Source: Acetivibrio alkalicellulosi
GTDB taxonomy: Bacteria; Bacillota; Clostridia; Acetivibrionales; Acetivibrionaceae
Direction of reading: 5' to 3'
Assembly (NCBI GenBank): GCA_008125075.1
Contig: VLTH01000002.1
Coordinates: forward strand, 2,444,552-2,508,551
DNA: 64,000 nucleotides
The position numbers and the translations under genes are program-made. Positions 26,451 to 34,271 of the stretch are shown piece by piece. How positions within the stretch are numbered: the first letter of the stretch is position 1; each line of letters starts with the position of its first letter. The notes beneath the pieces are model-generated. The model saw nothing but the letters and a program-made list of their open reading frames with translations, had not been told where the DNA came from and ran no database searches.

Positions 26451-26812
26451 ATTTTTTCCCCCTTGTTAATGGTTTTTTTATTTTAAACGTACTAACTATG
26501 TGCACGTTTAATCCTTATTAATTATACGCTTATGTAACTAATATAATGATTATCCTTATAAAACTTAACTTTATCAAAATACTAAATAATTTTCCCCTAA
26601 TGATATTATCAATAATTTTTTGTGCAAATTAACTAAAAACTAAGTGTATTTTATTATTAATTTTGTTATTTGTCAATAACACATCTAAATTATAAAACTA
26701 ATTCTTTAACATGTCAAGGTTTGTATTAGACTAACATAATATAACATAGCTGATTATAACTCATTTATACACTCAATCTCTATAGCAATCAATTCTATGT
26801 TTATAAGAGTAA
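26451..26812. other. Upstream region of the sugar importer operon
   Basis: Contains the inverted repeat at 26483-26511 and a possible -10 box (TATAAT, minus strand, 26526-26521). The remaining 280 bases, downstream of the activase operon stop, are AT-rich and show no hairpin. Confidence 0.45.
26483..26511 (-). promoter_or_regulatory. Candidate operator of the sugar importer operon
   Basis: TTAAACGT and ACGTTTAA form an inverted repeat with a 13-base centre. It lies between a TATAAT box and the binding-protein start, overlapping the expected transcription start. The position fits a repressor site for sugar control (LacI-like or similar); the regulator is not in the window. Confidence 0.45.
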
Positions 26813-27802
26813 TCAACCTGCACTTTCCTTGTTACTCTTGGTATCAGACCACTTTCCACACCTGTCTCCCCAACGTGCAAGCACTTCATCATTGGAAGTT
26901 ATTTCTATTATTTCACAAAGATTAGAACAGTCACCACATTCCATACTCTTGGCTTTATAATCATTTTTAGCAGCGTTAAAACCATAAAATTTGGTTATAT
27001 TGTTTTGTTTTTCTATTTTATCTTTTGCTATTAAAGCAGCACCATACGCACCCATAACATCGTAGTATTTGGGTATTATTATATCTTTTCCCAGCGCTTT
27101 CTTAAAAGCAGAAACAATTCCTATGTTAGCTGCAACGCCACCTTGAAAAACAATAGGTTCTTGTATATCTTTCCCCTTTGCAAGATTATTCAGATAGTTT
27201 CTAACTAAAGCTTCACAAAGCCCATTAATAATATCTTCAACACTATGTCCTGTCTGCTGTTTATGTATCATATCTGATTCTGCAAATACGGCACATCTTC
27301 CTGCAATTCGTACCGAGGACTTTGATTTTAGTGCATAGGTTCCAAAATCTTCAATTGATATTTCAAGCCTTGCAGCCTGCCTATCTAAAAATGAACCTGT
27401 ACCTGCAGCACAAACAGTATTCATAGCAAAATCATATACTACACCTTTTTTTAGTAATATTATTTTTGAATCCTGACCACCTATTTCTAAAATGGTTTTT
27501 ACTCCAGTTACCAATCTTTGTGCCGCAACAGCATGTGTAGTAATTTCATTTTTCACTACATCAGCGCCGGTAATTACACTAGCAAGCTGTCTTCCACTCC
27601 CCGTTGTGCCTACACCACTTATCTTGATATTTTTATTAAACTTATCAGCCAAAATCTGCATCCCTTTTCTCAATGCATTGATTGGCTGGCCACCAGTCCT
27701 TAAATATAGTTTTTCAACAACTTCATCCTTTTCATTAGTAATTACAAGATTTGTACTTACAGATCCAACATCAATTCCCAGATAAAATGAGTTCTTCTCC
27801 AA
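26813..27802 (-). CDS. CoA-dehydratase activase, BadF/BcrA/HgdC ATPase family
   Basis: ASKHA-fold ATPase that, in known systems, drives one electron from ferredoxin into a 2-hydroxyacyl-CoA dehydratase or similar reductase. Visible: the phosphate-1 motif YLGIDVGSVSTNLVI at the N-terminus, GVGTTGSGRQ, EIGGQDSKII, CAAGTGSFLDRQAARL with the bridging [4Fe-4S] Cys and a later GRCAVF Cys, FQGGVAAN, and a C-terminal Cys-rich tail (MECGDCSNLCE...RCGKW). A TTG start at 27802 with AAGGAG upstream is favoured; an ATG at 27838 lies inside the previous gene. Overlaps that gene by 32 bases, so the three genes are co-translated. Confidence 0.88.
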   Translation of the reverse strand: MEKNSFYLGIDVGSVSTNLVITNEKDEVVEKLYLRTGGQPINALRKGMQILADKFNKNIKISGVGTTGSGRQLASVITGADVVKNEITTHAVAAQRLVTGVKTILEIGGQDSKIILLKKGVVYDFAMNTVCAAGTGSFLDRQAARLEISIEDFGTYALKSKSSVRIAGRCAVFAESDMIHKQQTGHSVEDIINGLCEALVRNYLNNLAKGKDIQEPIVFQGGVAANIGIVSAFKKALGKDIIIPKYYDVMGAYGAALIAKDKIEKQNNITKFYGFNAAKNDYKAKSMECGDCSNLCEIIEITSNDEVLARWGDRCGKWSDTKSNKESAG

Positions 27803-28886
27803 TTTCTCGCCTCTCCTTCCTTTTTTTAAGCAAATCAATAAACGCCTCTATTCTAGTAATATATCCTGCTTCCCCAGTCATTTCATCAAGTATTAAAGTC
27901 AAAACAGGTATATCATGGTCTCTTTCTACAGAAGGTAATATACTTTCAGCAACTATTTCTGGCATACATGTAAGTGGATAAATCTGAATTATTCCATCAT
28001 ACCCCATATTTGCATATAGAACTGAGTTACCTATTGTTTCCTGAGCATGTCCTCCTATCATTGCACCTAAATATGGTTTTGAAGCCTCTTTATAGCTTAT
28101 ATCTTTTCTATAGGGAATGATTGCCTTTAATATATGTTCTGTTATCCAACCACTTACTGTTATTGCTCTATCCACTTCTACTCCCATACCGCCTAACTTC
28201 GAATCAATGTTTAAATTTGTGAAAAAATCAATGGTAGTATATATTTCTCCAACTATACCTACTTTCAAAGGCTCATAATCTTTGTCAATCTCTAGCCTCA
28301 TTATTTTATTTTTGGTATTTTCAATAGACTTAAGAATTTGTTTTGATCCTTTTACATTTAAAATATCCTTCTGAAAATCTTTGTATACTCTGTCTACACT
28401 GCCTTTTTTTACCTCCCTCGGACGAGCTTTAAAAGTAAGTTTTTCCAAACTATCCACTTTTTTTGATACATGTAATGTGTCCTTTACAACTTTTATAACT
28501 TTAGGAATATTAAATCCACCTGTAAGTTTCCTTATTCTTTTCATAAATTCTTTTAAATTCCCATTAGGTAGTTCAAGTGTCAATATATCCATATTAAATC
28601 CATTATCATTTAAAATTTCTCTGCTCATTTCACAGTAATATCCAAATCTACAAGGACCACAGCCTCCTGTTATAAGTACAGTATCAGCCCCTTCTTCAAA
28701 AGCTTCTATATAATTTCCAAGATTAATTTTAAGGGGTAAACATGACATCTCTGGAGCATATTTTGTCCCTATTTCCAGAGCCTTTTTACTGTTAAAAGGA
28801 GGTATCACATAATCAACTTCAAAATCGTCTAAAAGTGATTTTGCAACAATATATGTATTACCCATGTGCGGAAAGGTTATTTTCAT
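27771..28886 (-). CDS. Activase-associated protein, DUF2229/HgdB-like (second part)
   Basis: A 371-residue cytoplasmic protein with CLPLKINLGNYIEAFEEGAD, TGGCGPCRFGYYCEMSREIL and PLTCMPEIVAESILP. Cys-containing segments of this kind occur in the large activase-related proteins and in the HgdB-type dehydratase subunits, where they bind Fe-S clusters. Starts ATG with GGAGG, overlapping the preceding gene by 29 bases. Many clostridia carry the same modules in one roughly 1400-residue polypeptide; here they are split into three frames. The substrate is unknown. Confidence 0.8.
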   Translation of the reverse strand: MKITFPHMGNTYIVAKSLLDDFEVDYVIPPFNSKKALEIGTKYAPEMSCLPLKINLGNYIEAFEEGADTVLITGGCGPCRFGYYCEMSREILNDNGFNMDILTLELPNGNLKEFMKRIRKLTGGFNIPKVIKVVKDTLHVSKKVDSLEKLTFKARPREVKKGSVDRVYKDFQKDILNVKGSKQILKSIENTKNKIMRLEIDKDYEPLKVGIVGEIYTTIDFFTNLNIDSKLGGMGVEVDRAITVSGWITEHILKAIIPYRKDISYKEASKPYLGAMIGGHAQETIGNSVLYANMGYDGIIQIYPLTCMPEIVAESILPSVERDHDIPVLTLILDEMTGEAGYITRIEAFIDLLKKRKERREIGEELILSGN

Positions 28887-29850
28887 CTCTATACCTCCAT
28901 CTTATCATATCGGTAAAAGCTTCAAGCCTTGTGTCCATTCCTGCTTCTCCTGTATGCTCATCAATGTTAAGAACAATAAATGGAATTTCTGAATTCTTTC
29001 TGATTTTCCTCTCAATAAAATCACATATGAAAGAATCTACGCCACATCCAAATGCCATCAAATATATTATTCCATCAATTTCACCAGTTTCCATAAAATG
29101 ATACGCACTTCCTATAGCTTTCCTGCCAAAATACCAAAACATTTGTTTGTTTAGCTGTTTTACTTTTTCGTCAATAATTTTTCCATCTACCATATCTACA
29201 GTAATGACATTTATTCCGTTGTTTTTTAATTTTTCTATCATATTCATATTAGTATATTTATCATAAAGATTATAAGAATGTCCTATTACAGCTATATTTA
29301 GCATGTTTTCATCATTCTTCTTTACAACACTTAGCTTCTTATCTAAAATATCAGTAGGAATTACTCCTTGTTTAACCTTTTTCCTATATTCACCATAACT
29401 TGTAATAGCTTCTTTAAATGCCTTTTTAATCTTAGTTTTATCAGAAACAAAAAATTGTCCTATTTCTAAAGCAGTAGTAAAAGCTTTTTTCTTTGATTTT
29501 CTAAGATTAATCTCAGTATCAATAATCTTAGGTAAGTCTTTCACTGTATGCTTTATCATATCAGGCAAACCACCAAACTTAGGGCATATATACTCATTTT
29601 TTGATACGCTTGTTAATCTTGGTATAAATAAGTAATCAACTTTATCCTTAATATTTAGCACATGACCATAAAATAATTTAATAGGTAGGCATGCTTCATC
29701 TACACACAGTTTTACTCCATCATCCATGATTTTTTTTGTAGTATTATCTGATAGAATTACTTCTGCACCAAGTTCCTCAAAAAAAACTTTCCAAAGAGGA
29801 TAGTACTGATAGTATAGTAAACATTTTGGAATTCCAATTTTTTTCTTCAT
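28858..29850 (-). CDS. Activase-associated protein, DUF2229 domain
   Basis: A 330-residue protein starting KKKIGIPKCLLYYQYYPLWKVFFEELG, the DUF2229 signature. CVDEACLPIKLFYGHVLNI and FGCGVDSFICDFIERKI supply Cys positions likely to hold Fe-S clusters. The C-terminal INIDEHTGEAGMDTRLEAFTDMI-type end resembles the end of its downstream neighbour (LDEMTGEAGYITRIEAFIDLL), so the two genes probably share ancestry. First gene of the three-gene overlapping operon; GAGGTG lies before the ATG. Confidence 0.8.
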   Translation of the reverse strand: MKKKIGIPKCLLYYQYYPLWKVFFEELGAEVILSDNTTKKIMDDGVKLCVDEACLPIKLFYGHVLNIKDKVDYLFIPRLTSVSKNEYICPKFGGLPDMIKHTVKDLPKIIDTEINLRKSKKKAFTTALEIGQFFVSDKTKIKKAFKEAITSYGEYRKKVKQGVIPTDILDKKLSVVKKNDENMLNIAVIGHSYNLYDKYTNMNMIEKLKNNGINVITVDMVDGKIIDEKVKQLNKQMFWYFGRKAIGSAYHFMETGEIDGIIYLMAFGCGVDSFICDFIERKIRKNSEIPFIVLNIDEHTGEAGMDTRLEAFTDMIRWRYRDENNLSAHG

Positions 29851-29900
29851 ATTTATAACACCTCAAAAGCTATTATTTACTTATTAACTTTTCTTTATAC

Positions 29901-29932
29901 AAAAAAAGAACCATAATTATGGTTCTTTTTTA
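29901..29932. terminator. Terminator between the foldase gene and the activase operon
   Basis: AAAAAAGAACCATAAT pairs with ATTATGGTTCTTTTTT. Oligo-A and oligo-T on opposite sides allow termination in both directions; here it ends the foldase transcript. Confidence 0.85.
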
Positions 29933-29958
29933 TATTGTTCCTAAAAACACAGGGTAAT

Positions 29959-31308
29959 TTACCTTAAACTATCTGCATATTCTGTTAATCCCAAGCTTTC
30001 ATAAGTGTTTTGTACTATGCCCAGCAAATACAAATTATCCCTAGCCATTCTTTCTGCTCTTTCCATAATTTTTAACGCTTCTTTCTCCTGACCAACTCTA
30101 AAATGTCCTTCTGCACTGTTTAAGTGCAATACAAGTCTATCAGAATTTATTTTAATACCTTTTTTGCTAACTCGTATTAATTCTGTCCAGTTCTGAGCTA
30201 ATCTATATGAGTCTGCTGCCCTTTCAATAAGATATATATCTTTTGTTATATCATATGCCTTTTCATAATATATTGCCGCTTGATTATATTCCTTATTGCT
30301 AAAAAATCTATATGCTTTCATTTGTGGATCGGTAATCTCGATTTCATAGTATCCTTTTAATTGGTCAATCCAGTCCTCATAATCATCTGAATTAAGAAAA
30401 CTATTTACAATTAACATATCCATATACTCATTTTCCGGTCTGAAGTATTCCACTACATTTATAATATAAACAATTTCATATCCTCTAGATGTTTCTATAG
30501 GTTTTAATACTTTACCATGTTGACCACGAAATACAATATTATTGAGTTCTGTGCCACGTACTCCCCATATTACATCTGTAACAAGTCCCCCATCTTCATT
30601 GGTCTCTTCATCATCTGAATACTCTTTTGCCATAGTTTCAAAATCTTCACCGTTAATAAGCCTTTCATAAATATCATTAGCTAAAGAAAATGCCTCTTCA
30701 TTAGATCTATCATTAGTCGATATAAGTATATGCCTATAATCAATCCTCTTATTTTGAATTTTATGGCTTTCATATTTTTCACTAAATTCATCTTCTGATA
30801 CAGTAATATCATAATCTAATGCAGCATTATAAAAACATCTGTGTTTTATAATATACTCACGTATTCCTTCTCGCATTTCTTCTTCATTTGCATAACCCCG
30901 AGAACTCATAAATCTCAGCCTGTCTCCATCGCTTATATACTTTGGGTCTATATATTTTTTTATATATTCATCAATTTCTTCATCAGTGACTACAATGCCT
31001 GATTTTTGTAATGTATAGTCTTCAAGAATAATGTTTTCAATAATATGTTCAAGAAGTATATCATTTCGTTCTTCTTCGCCTTTATGCATCATCTCGGCAT
31101 TTCTTTTATGCCTATCGAAAAACTTGTTTCTTTCTTCAAGAAATGTTTCAACACTTACAAAGTTACCATCAATTTTAAGAGCTTCAAATCCAAATGGTCT
31201 AGAAATTACCTCCTTGTCCTGCTCCAATAGAAAAAAATATCCTGCTAAAGATGCAAATACAATAACTCCTAGTGTCAACACTAATGATATTGTTTTTTTT
31301 CTACTCAT
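29959..31308 (-). CDS. Membrane-anchored parvulin-type peptidyl-prolyl isomerase with C-terminal helical repeats
   Basis: A 449-residue exported protein. One N-terminal membrane segment (about 8-27) has no lipobox. A SurA/PrsA-type N-domain follows (residues about 45-185), then the rotamase core with RIDYRHILIST, GEDFETMAKEYSDDEETNEDGG and VLKPIETSRGYEIVYI (about 190-290). The last 100 residues look like two or three TPR-like helices (AIYYEKAYDITKDIYLIERAADSY...). By family knowledge it helps secreted proteins to fold outside the membrane. Monocistronic, with GGGGG site and terminator. Confidence 0.85.
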   Translation of the reverse strand: MSRKKTISLVLTLGVIVFASLAGYFFLLEQDKEVISRPFGFEALKIDGNFVSVETFLEERNKFFDRHKRNAEMMHKGEEERNDILLEHIIENIILEDYTLQKSGIVVTDEEIDEYIKKYIDPKYISDGDRLRFMSSRGYANEEEMREGIREYIIKHRCFYNAALDYDITVSEDEFSEKYESHKIQNKRIDYRHILISTNDRSNEEAFSLANDIYERLINGEDFETMAKEYSDDEETNEDGGLVTDVIWGVRGTELNNIVFRGQHGKVLKPIETSRGYEIVYIINVVEYFRPENEYMDMLIVNSFLNSDDYEDWIDQLKGYYEIEITDPQMKAYRFFSNKEYNQAAIYYEKAYDITKDIYLIERAADSYRLAQNWTELIRVSKKGIKINSDRLVLHLNSAEGHFRVGQEKEALKIMERAERMARDNLYLLGIVQNTYESLGLTEYADSLR

Positions 31309-31385
31309 TACTAAATACCCCCAAAGAATAATTATTTACTATTATAATTATAACTGTACTTCTTTGTTTTTTCAATGCACTCAAT

Positions 31386-31477
31386 AATCAAGGGTGTGTA
31401 TAACAAAAGTGAAGAAAAATATTCCAGAAACATGAGTTACGCAGTTTAGAGCCTGTAAATGCACAACAAAATCAAGG
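31386..31477. repeat. Family B repeat, copy B2
   Basis: GTGAAGAAAAATATTCCAGA...GTTACGCAGTTTAGAGCCTGTAAATGC matches B1 over the left two thirds; the right arm is missing. Short direct repeats AATCAAGG flank it (31386-31393 and 31470-31477). Found between fba and the foldase gene. Confidence 0.65.
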
Positions 31478-31483
31478 ATTACA

Positions 31484-31521
31484 AAAAAATAGAAGGCCTC
31501 ATAAAAGACCTTCTATTTTTA
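31484..31521 (-). terminator. fba terminator
   Basis: AAAAATAGAAGG and CCTTCTATTTTT form the stem; the A/T-rich base gives a U-run on the minus strand. It sits about 30 bases past the fba stop. Confidence 0.85.
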
Positions 31522-31548
31522 TAAATTTCACTTTTTTATTTTAAAACA

Positions 31549-32478
31549 TTAAGCTTTTCCATCACAGCCTAAAACATTAACAATTTTATGCTTTACAATT
31601 TCTTTAATTGACGCCCTTGCTGGTCCTAAGTACTGTCTTGGATCAAAATGTGATGGATTTTGAGCAAAGTACTGTCTTATTGTGCCTGTTAAAGCAAGTC
31701 TTAAGTCAGAGTCAATATTTATTTTACAAACTGCCATTGAAGCTGCTTTTCTTAGCATATCTTCAGGAACACCCTTTGCACCTGGCATTTCTCCACCAAA
31801 TTTATTAATCATTTCAACATACTCTGGCATAACAGATGATGCACCATGTAAAACTATAGGGAATCCAGGAAGTCTTTTTTGAATTTCTTCTAAAATGTCA
31901 AATCTAAGCTTAGCGTCTCCTTTGAATTTGAAAGCACCATGACTTGTCCCAATTGCAATTGCAAGAGAATCAACACCAGTTTTTTGTACAAACTCTTCTA
32001 CCTGATCAGGATCTGTAAATGCTGCATCTTCTTCAGACACGTTAACTGCGTCTTCAATACCTGCAAGTCTTCCAAGCTCTCCTTCAACAGTAACACCTTT
32101 TGCATGAGCATATTCAACAACTTGCTTTGTCAACTTTATGTTTTCTTCGAAAGAGTGATGTGAACCATCAATCATAACAGATGTAAATCCGCCGTCAATA
32201 CATGATTTACAAAGTTCGAAAGTGTCACCATGATCAAGATGAACACATATTGGAAGTCCAGTTTCTTCAACTGCTGCTTCTATAAGTTTCATTAAGTATG
32301 TATGATTTGCATACTTTCTTGCACCTGCTGAAACCTGTAGAATCAATGGAGCATTAGTTTCTTTTGCCGCCTCTGTTATCCCCTGTATTATTTCCATGTT
32401 GTTTACATTAAAAGCGCCAATAGCATATCCACCTTCATATGCTTTTTTAAACATTTCCTTACTTGTAACTAAAGCCAT
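31549..32478 (-). CDS. fba: Fructose-bisphosphate aldolase, class II
   Basis: Zinc aldolase that splits fructose 1,6-bisphosphate to dihydroxyacetone phosphate and glyceraldehyde 3-phosphate. The 309 residues show the metal and substrate motifs CVHLDHGDTFELC, MIDGSHHSFEENI, VEGELGRLAG, GTSHGAFKFKG and PIVLHGASSV. Length is typical. AAGGAGTT precedes the ATG. It is divergent from pfp, so the two consecutive steps of glycolysis share an intergenic region that also holds a family A repeat. Confidence 0.96.
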   Translation of the reverse strand: MALVTSKEMFKKAYEGGYAIGAFNVNNMEIIQGITEAAKETNAPLILQVSAGARKYANHTYLMKLIEAAVEETGLPICVHLDHGDTFELCKSCIDGGFTSVMIDGSHHSFEENIKLTKQVVEYAHAKGVTVEGELGRLAGIEDAVNVSEEDAAFTDPDQVEEFVQKTGVDSLAIAIGTSHGAFKFKGDAKLRFDILEEIQKRLPGFPIVLHGASSVMPEYVEMINKFGGEMPGAKGVPEDMLRKAASMAVCKINIDSDLRLALTGTIRQYFAQNPSHFDPRQYLGPARASIKEIVKHKIVNVLGCDGKA

Positions 32479-32520
32479 ATTTTCAACTCCTTATATTATA
32501 TAATTAGATATTATAACCCT

Positions 32521-32615
32521 CTTTAGAAACACTGAAAGTATAACTTCCCACTAAAATTTCACTACAACCCTTATTGACCCTATAAAAGTGGAAGTAATAT
32601 TTCAGACATTCCTTA
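32521..32615. repeat. Family A palindromic repeat, copy A4 (inverted)
   Basis: Opposite orientation to A2. Ends CTTTAGAAACACTGAAAGTA and AAGTAATATTTCAGACATTC, with TTTCACTACAACCCTTATT in the middle. It lies in the fba leader or promoter region and may affect fba expression. Confidence 0.7.
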
Positions 32616-32704
32616 GTTATGCCTTTATCATATTCATTTTATCAGATTCAATACGAAAATCAAGTTACAATTTAAAATAATTGATAATTTTTTATCAACC
32701 TTAA

Positions 32705-32733
32705 TTGCAATTCAACCATAATTATGTTATATT
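32705..32733 (+). promoter_or_regulatory. Candidate pfp promoter
   Basis: TTGCAA (32705-32710) and TATATT (32728-32733) with a 17-base spacer, about 95 bases before the pfp start. Confidence 0.5.
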
Positions 32734-32827
32734 TTTATGTGGTTACATTACAATTTTTTTTGAAATGTACATTACATTTAAATAGTTTATAAACTTATAC
32801 ATTATATTTTTATAGGAGGTTTTTGAT

Positions 32828-34069
32828 ATGGGCAATTTAACAGGTGCATGTATGTTTGGTCAATCTGGTGGACCAACATCAGTTATTAATTCAAGTGCAG
32901 CAGGAGTTATACAAGAGGCATTAAAACAGGAATGCATTACAGCTGTTTATGGCGCAGCACATGGAATAAAAGGTGTATTAGATGAAAATTTTTATGACAT
33001 GAGCAAAGAAGATACTTATGAATTGGATCTTTTAAAAACAACACCCTCTTCAGAGCTTGGTTCTGTAAGATATAAACTTAAAAGTGCCGATGAAGATGAA
33101 ACAGATTACAAAAGACTTTTAGAAGTATTTGAAAAATACAACATTAGATACTTTTTTTACAACGGTGGAAACGACTCAATGGATACATGTAATAAAGTAA
33201 GTAAATATATGCAAAAAGTTGGTTATGAGTGTAGAGTTATGGGTGTTCCTAAAACTATAGACAACGACTTGTGGGGAACAGACCACTGCCCTGGTTATGG
33301 AAGTGCAGCTAAGTATATTGCTACATCAACAATGGAAGTATATAAAGATGCTAGAGTATATGATACTGGTATGATTACTGTTCTTGAAATCATGGGAAGA
33401 AACGCAGGATGGCTTACTGCTGCAGCAGCTCTTGCCTCATATAAGGGATGCGGACCTGACTTGATTTACCTTCCTGAGCTACCATTTAGCATGGAAAAAT
33501 TTCTAGATGAAACAAACAAAATCTACAAAGAGCAAGGCAAAGTAATAATAGCTGTATCAGAAGGCTGTAAAGATGAACAGGGAAGATATATTGCAGAAAT
33601 GGGTGCAAACCTTTCAACGGATTCTTTTGGTCATGCACAACTAGGGGGTGCAGCATCTATATTGGCAAATATCGCCAAAGAAAAGATTGCTTCAAAAGTT
33701 CGTGGAATAGAATTTAGTTTACTTCAAAGATGTGCTGCACATGTAGCTTCACAAACAGACGTAAATGAGGCTTATCTGGCAGGTCAAATGGCTGTTAAGT
33801 ATGCAGTTGAAGGAAAAACTGATTACATGGTTGCTTTTGAAAGAGCTGAAGGTACAGAATATAAGTGCAATATTAAATTAATTAATTTAACAGATGTTGC
33901 AAATACAGAAAAGAAGATACCAAGGGAATGGATTAATAAGGAAGGCAATGGACTTACAGAAGATTTCATCAAGTATGCACTTCCATTAATTCAAGGTGAA
34001 TCCTGTGCTCCAATAGAAGATGGTCTTCCAAGATTTTCTAAGTTGAAGAAGGTTCTTGCAAAAAAATAG
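32828..34069 (+). CDS. pfp: Diphosphate-dependent 6-phosphofructokinase
   Basis: Phosphorylates fructose 6-phosphate, by inference with pyrophosphate instead of ATP. The 413 residues show GQSGGPTSVINSS at the N-terminus, FYNGGNDSMDT (Asp after GGN, the residue that selects for PPi over ATP in this family), PKTIDNDLWGTDHCPGYGSA (Lys of PKTIDND, also PPi-type) and MGRNAGWLTA. A strong AGGAGG precedes the ATG. It lies between fba and pflB; the downstream spacer of 200 bases holds a ZTP riboswitch, and no separate promoter for pflB is evident. Confidence 0.94.
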   Translation: MGNLTGACMFGQSGGPTSVINSSAAGVIQEALKQECITAVYGAAHGIKGVLDENFYDMSKEDTYELDLLKTTPSSELGSVRYKLKSADEDETDYKRLLEVFEKYNIRYFFYNGGNDSMDTCNKVSKYMQKVGYECRVMGVPKTIDNDLWGTDHCPGYGSAAKYIATSTMEVYKDARVYDTGMITVLEIMGRNAGWLTAAAALASYKGCGPDLIYLPELPFSMEKFLDETNKIYKEQGKVIIAVSEGCKDEQGRYIAEMGANLSTDSFGHAQLGGAASILANIAKEKIASKVRGIEFSLLQRCAAHVASQTDVNEAYLAGQMAVKYAVEGKTDYMVAFERAEGTEYKCNIKLINLTDVANTEKKIPREWINKEGNGLTEDFIKYALPLIQGESCAPIEDGLPRFSKLKKVLAKK

Positions 34070-34099
34070 AATTTATGATATCATTAAATTAATAATTAT

Positions 34100-34176
34100 A
34101 ATGATCGTACAACTGGCGGAAGTGGATTTTACCACAGGGAGTACGATTATTCGTTAGCCGACCGCCTGGGCATTTA
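34100..34176 (+). promoter_or_regulatory. ZTP (pfl) riboswitch aptamer
   Basis: The sequence has the ordered signatures of the pfl motif: the outer stem GATCGTAC / GTACGAT, ACTGGCGGAAGTGG with a CCAC partner, a GGGAG turn and, after a linker, the downstream pseudoknot element CCGCCTGGGCA. This aptamer senses ZTP/ZMP, which build up when 10-formyl-tetrahydrofolate is short. It starts about 33 bases past the pfp stop and precedes pflB, the gene that gave the motif its first name. Recognition is from memory of the consensus. Confidence 0.92.
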
Positions 34177-34200
34177 ATTTGCTCAGGCGGTCTTTGTTTT
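34159..34200 (+). terminator. Riboswitch-controlled terminator before pflB
   Basis: GACCGCCTGGGC pairs with GCTCAGGCGGTC, followed by TTTGTTTT. The left arm is the same CCGCCTGGGC that the aptamer needs for its pseudoknot, so ligand binding should prevent this stem and allow read-through to pflB. This is the usual ON-switch design. Confidence 0.88.
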
Positions 34201-34271
34201 AAAAATTTACTGTGAGATATAAAAGTATTTTCACAATAAAGAGTTAATTCCAAATATAGGAGGTGACCTAA

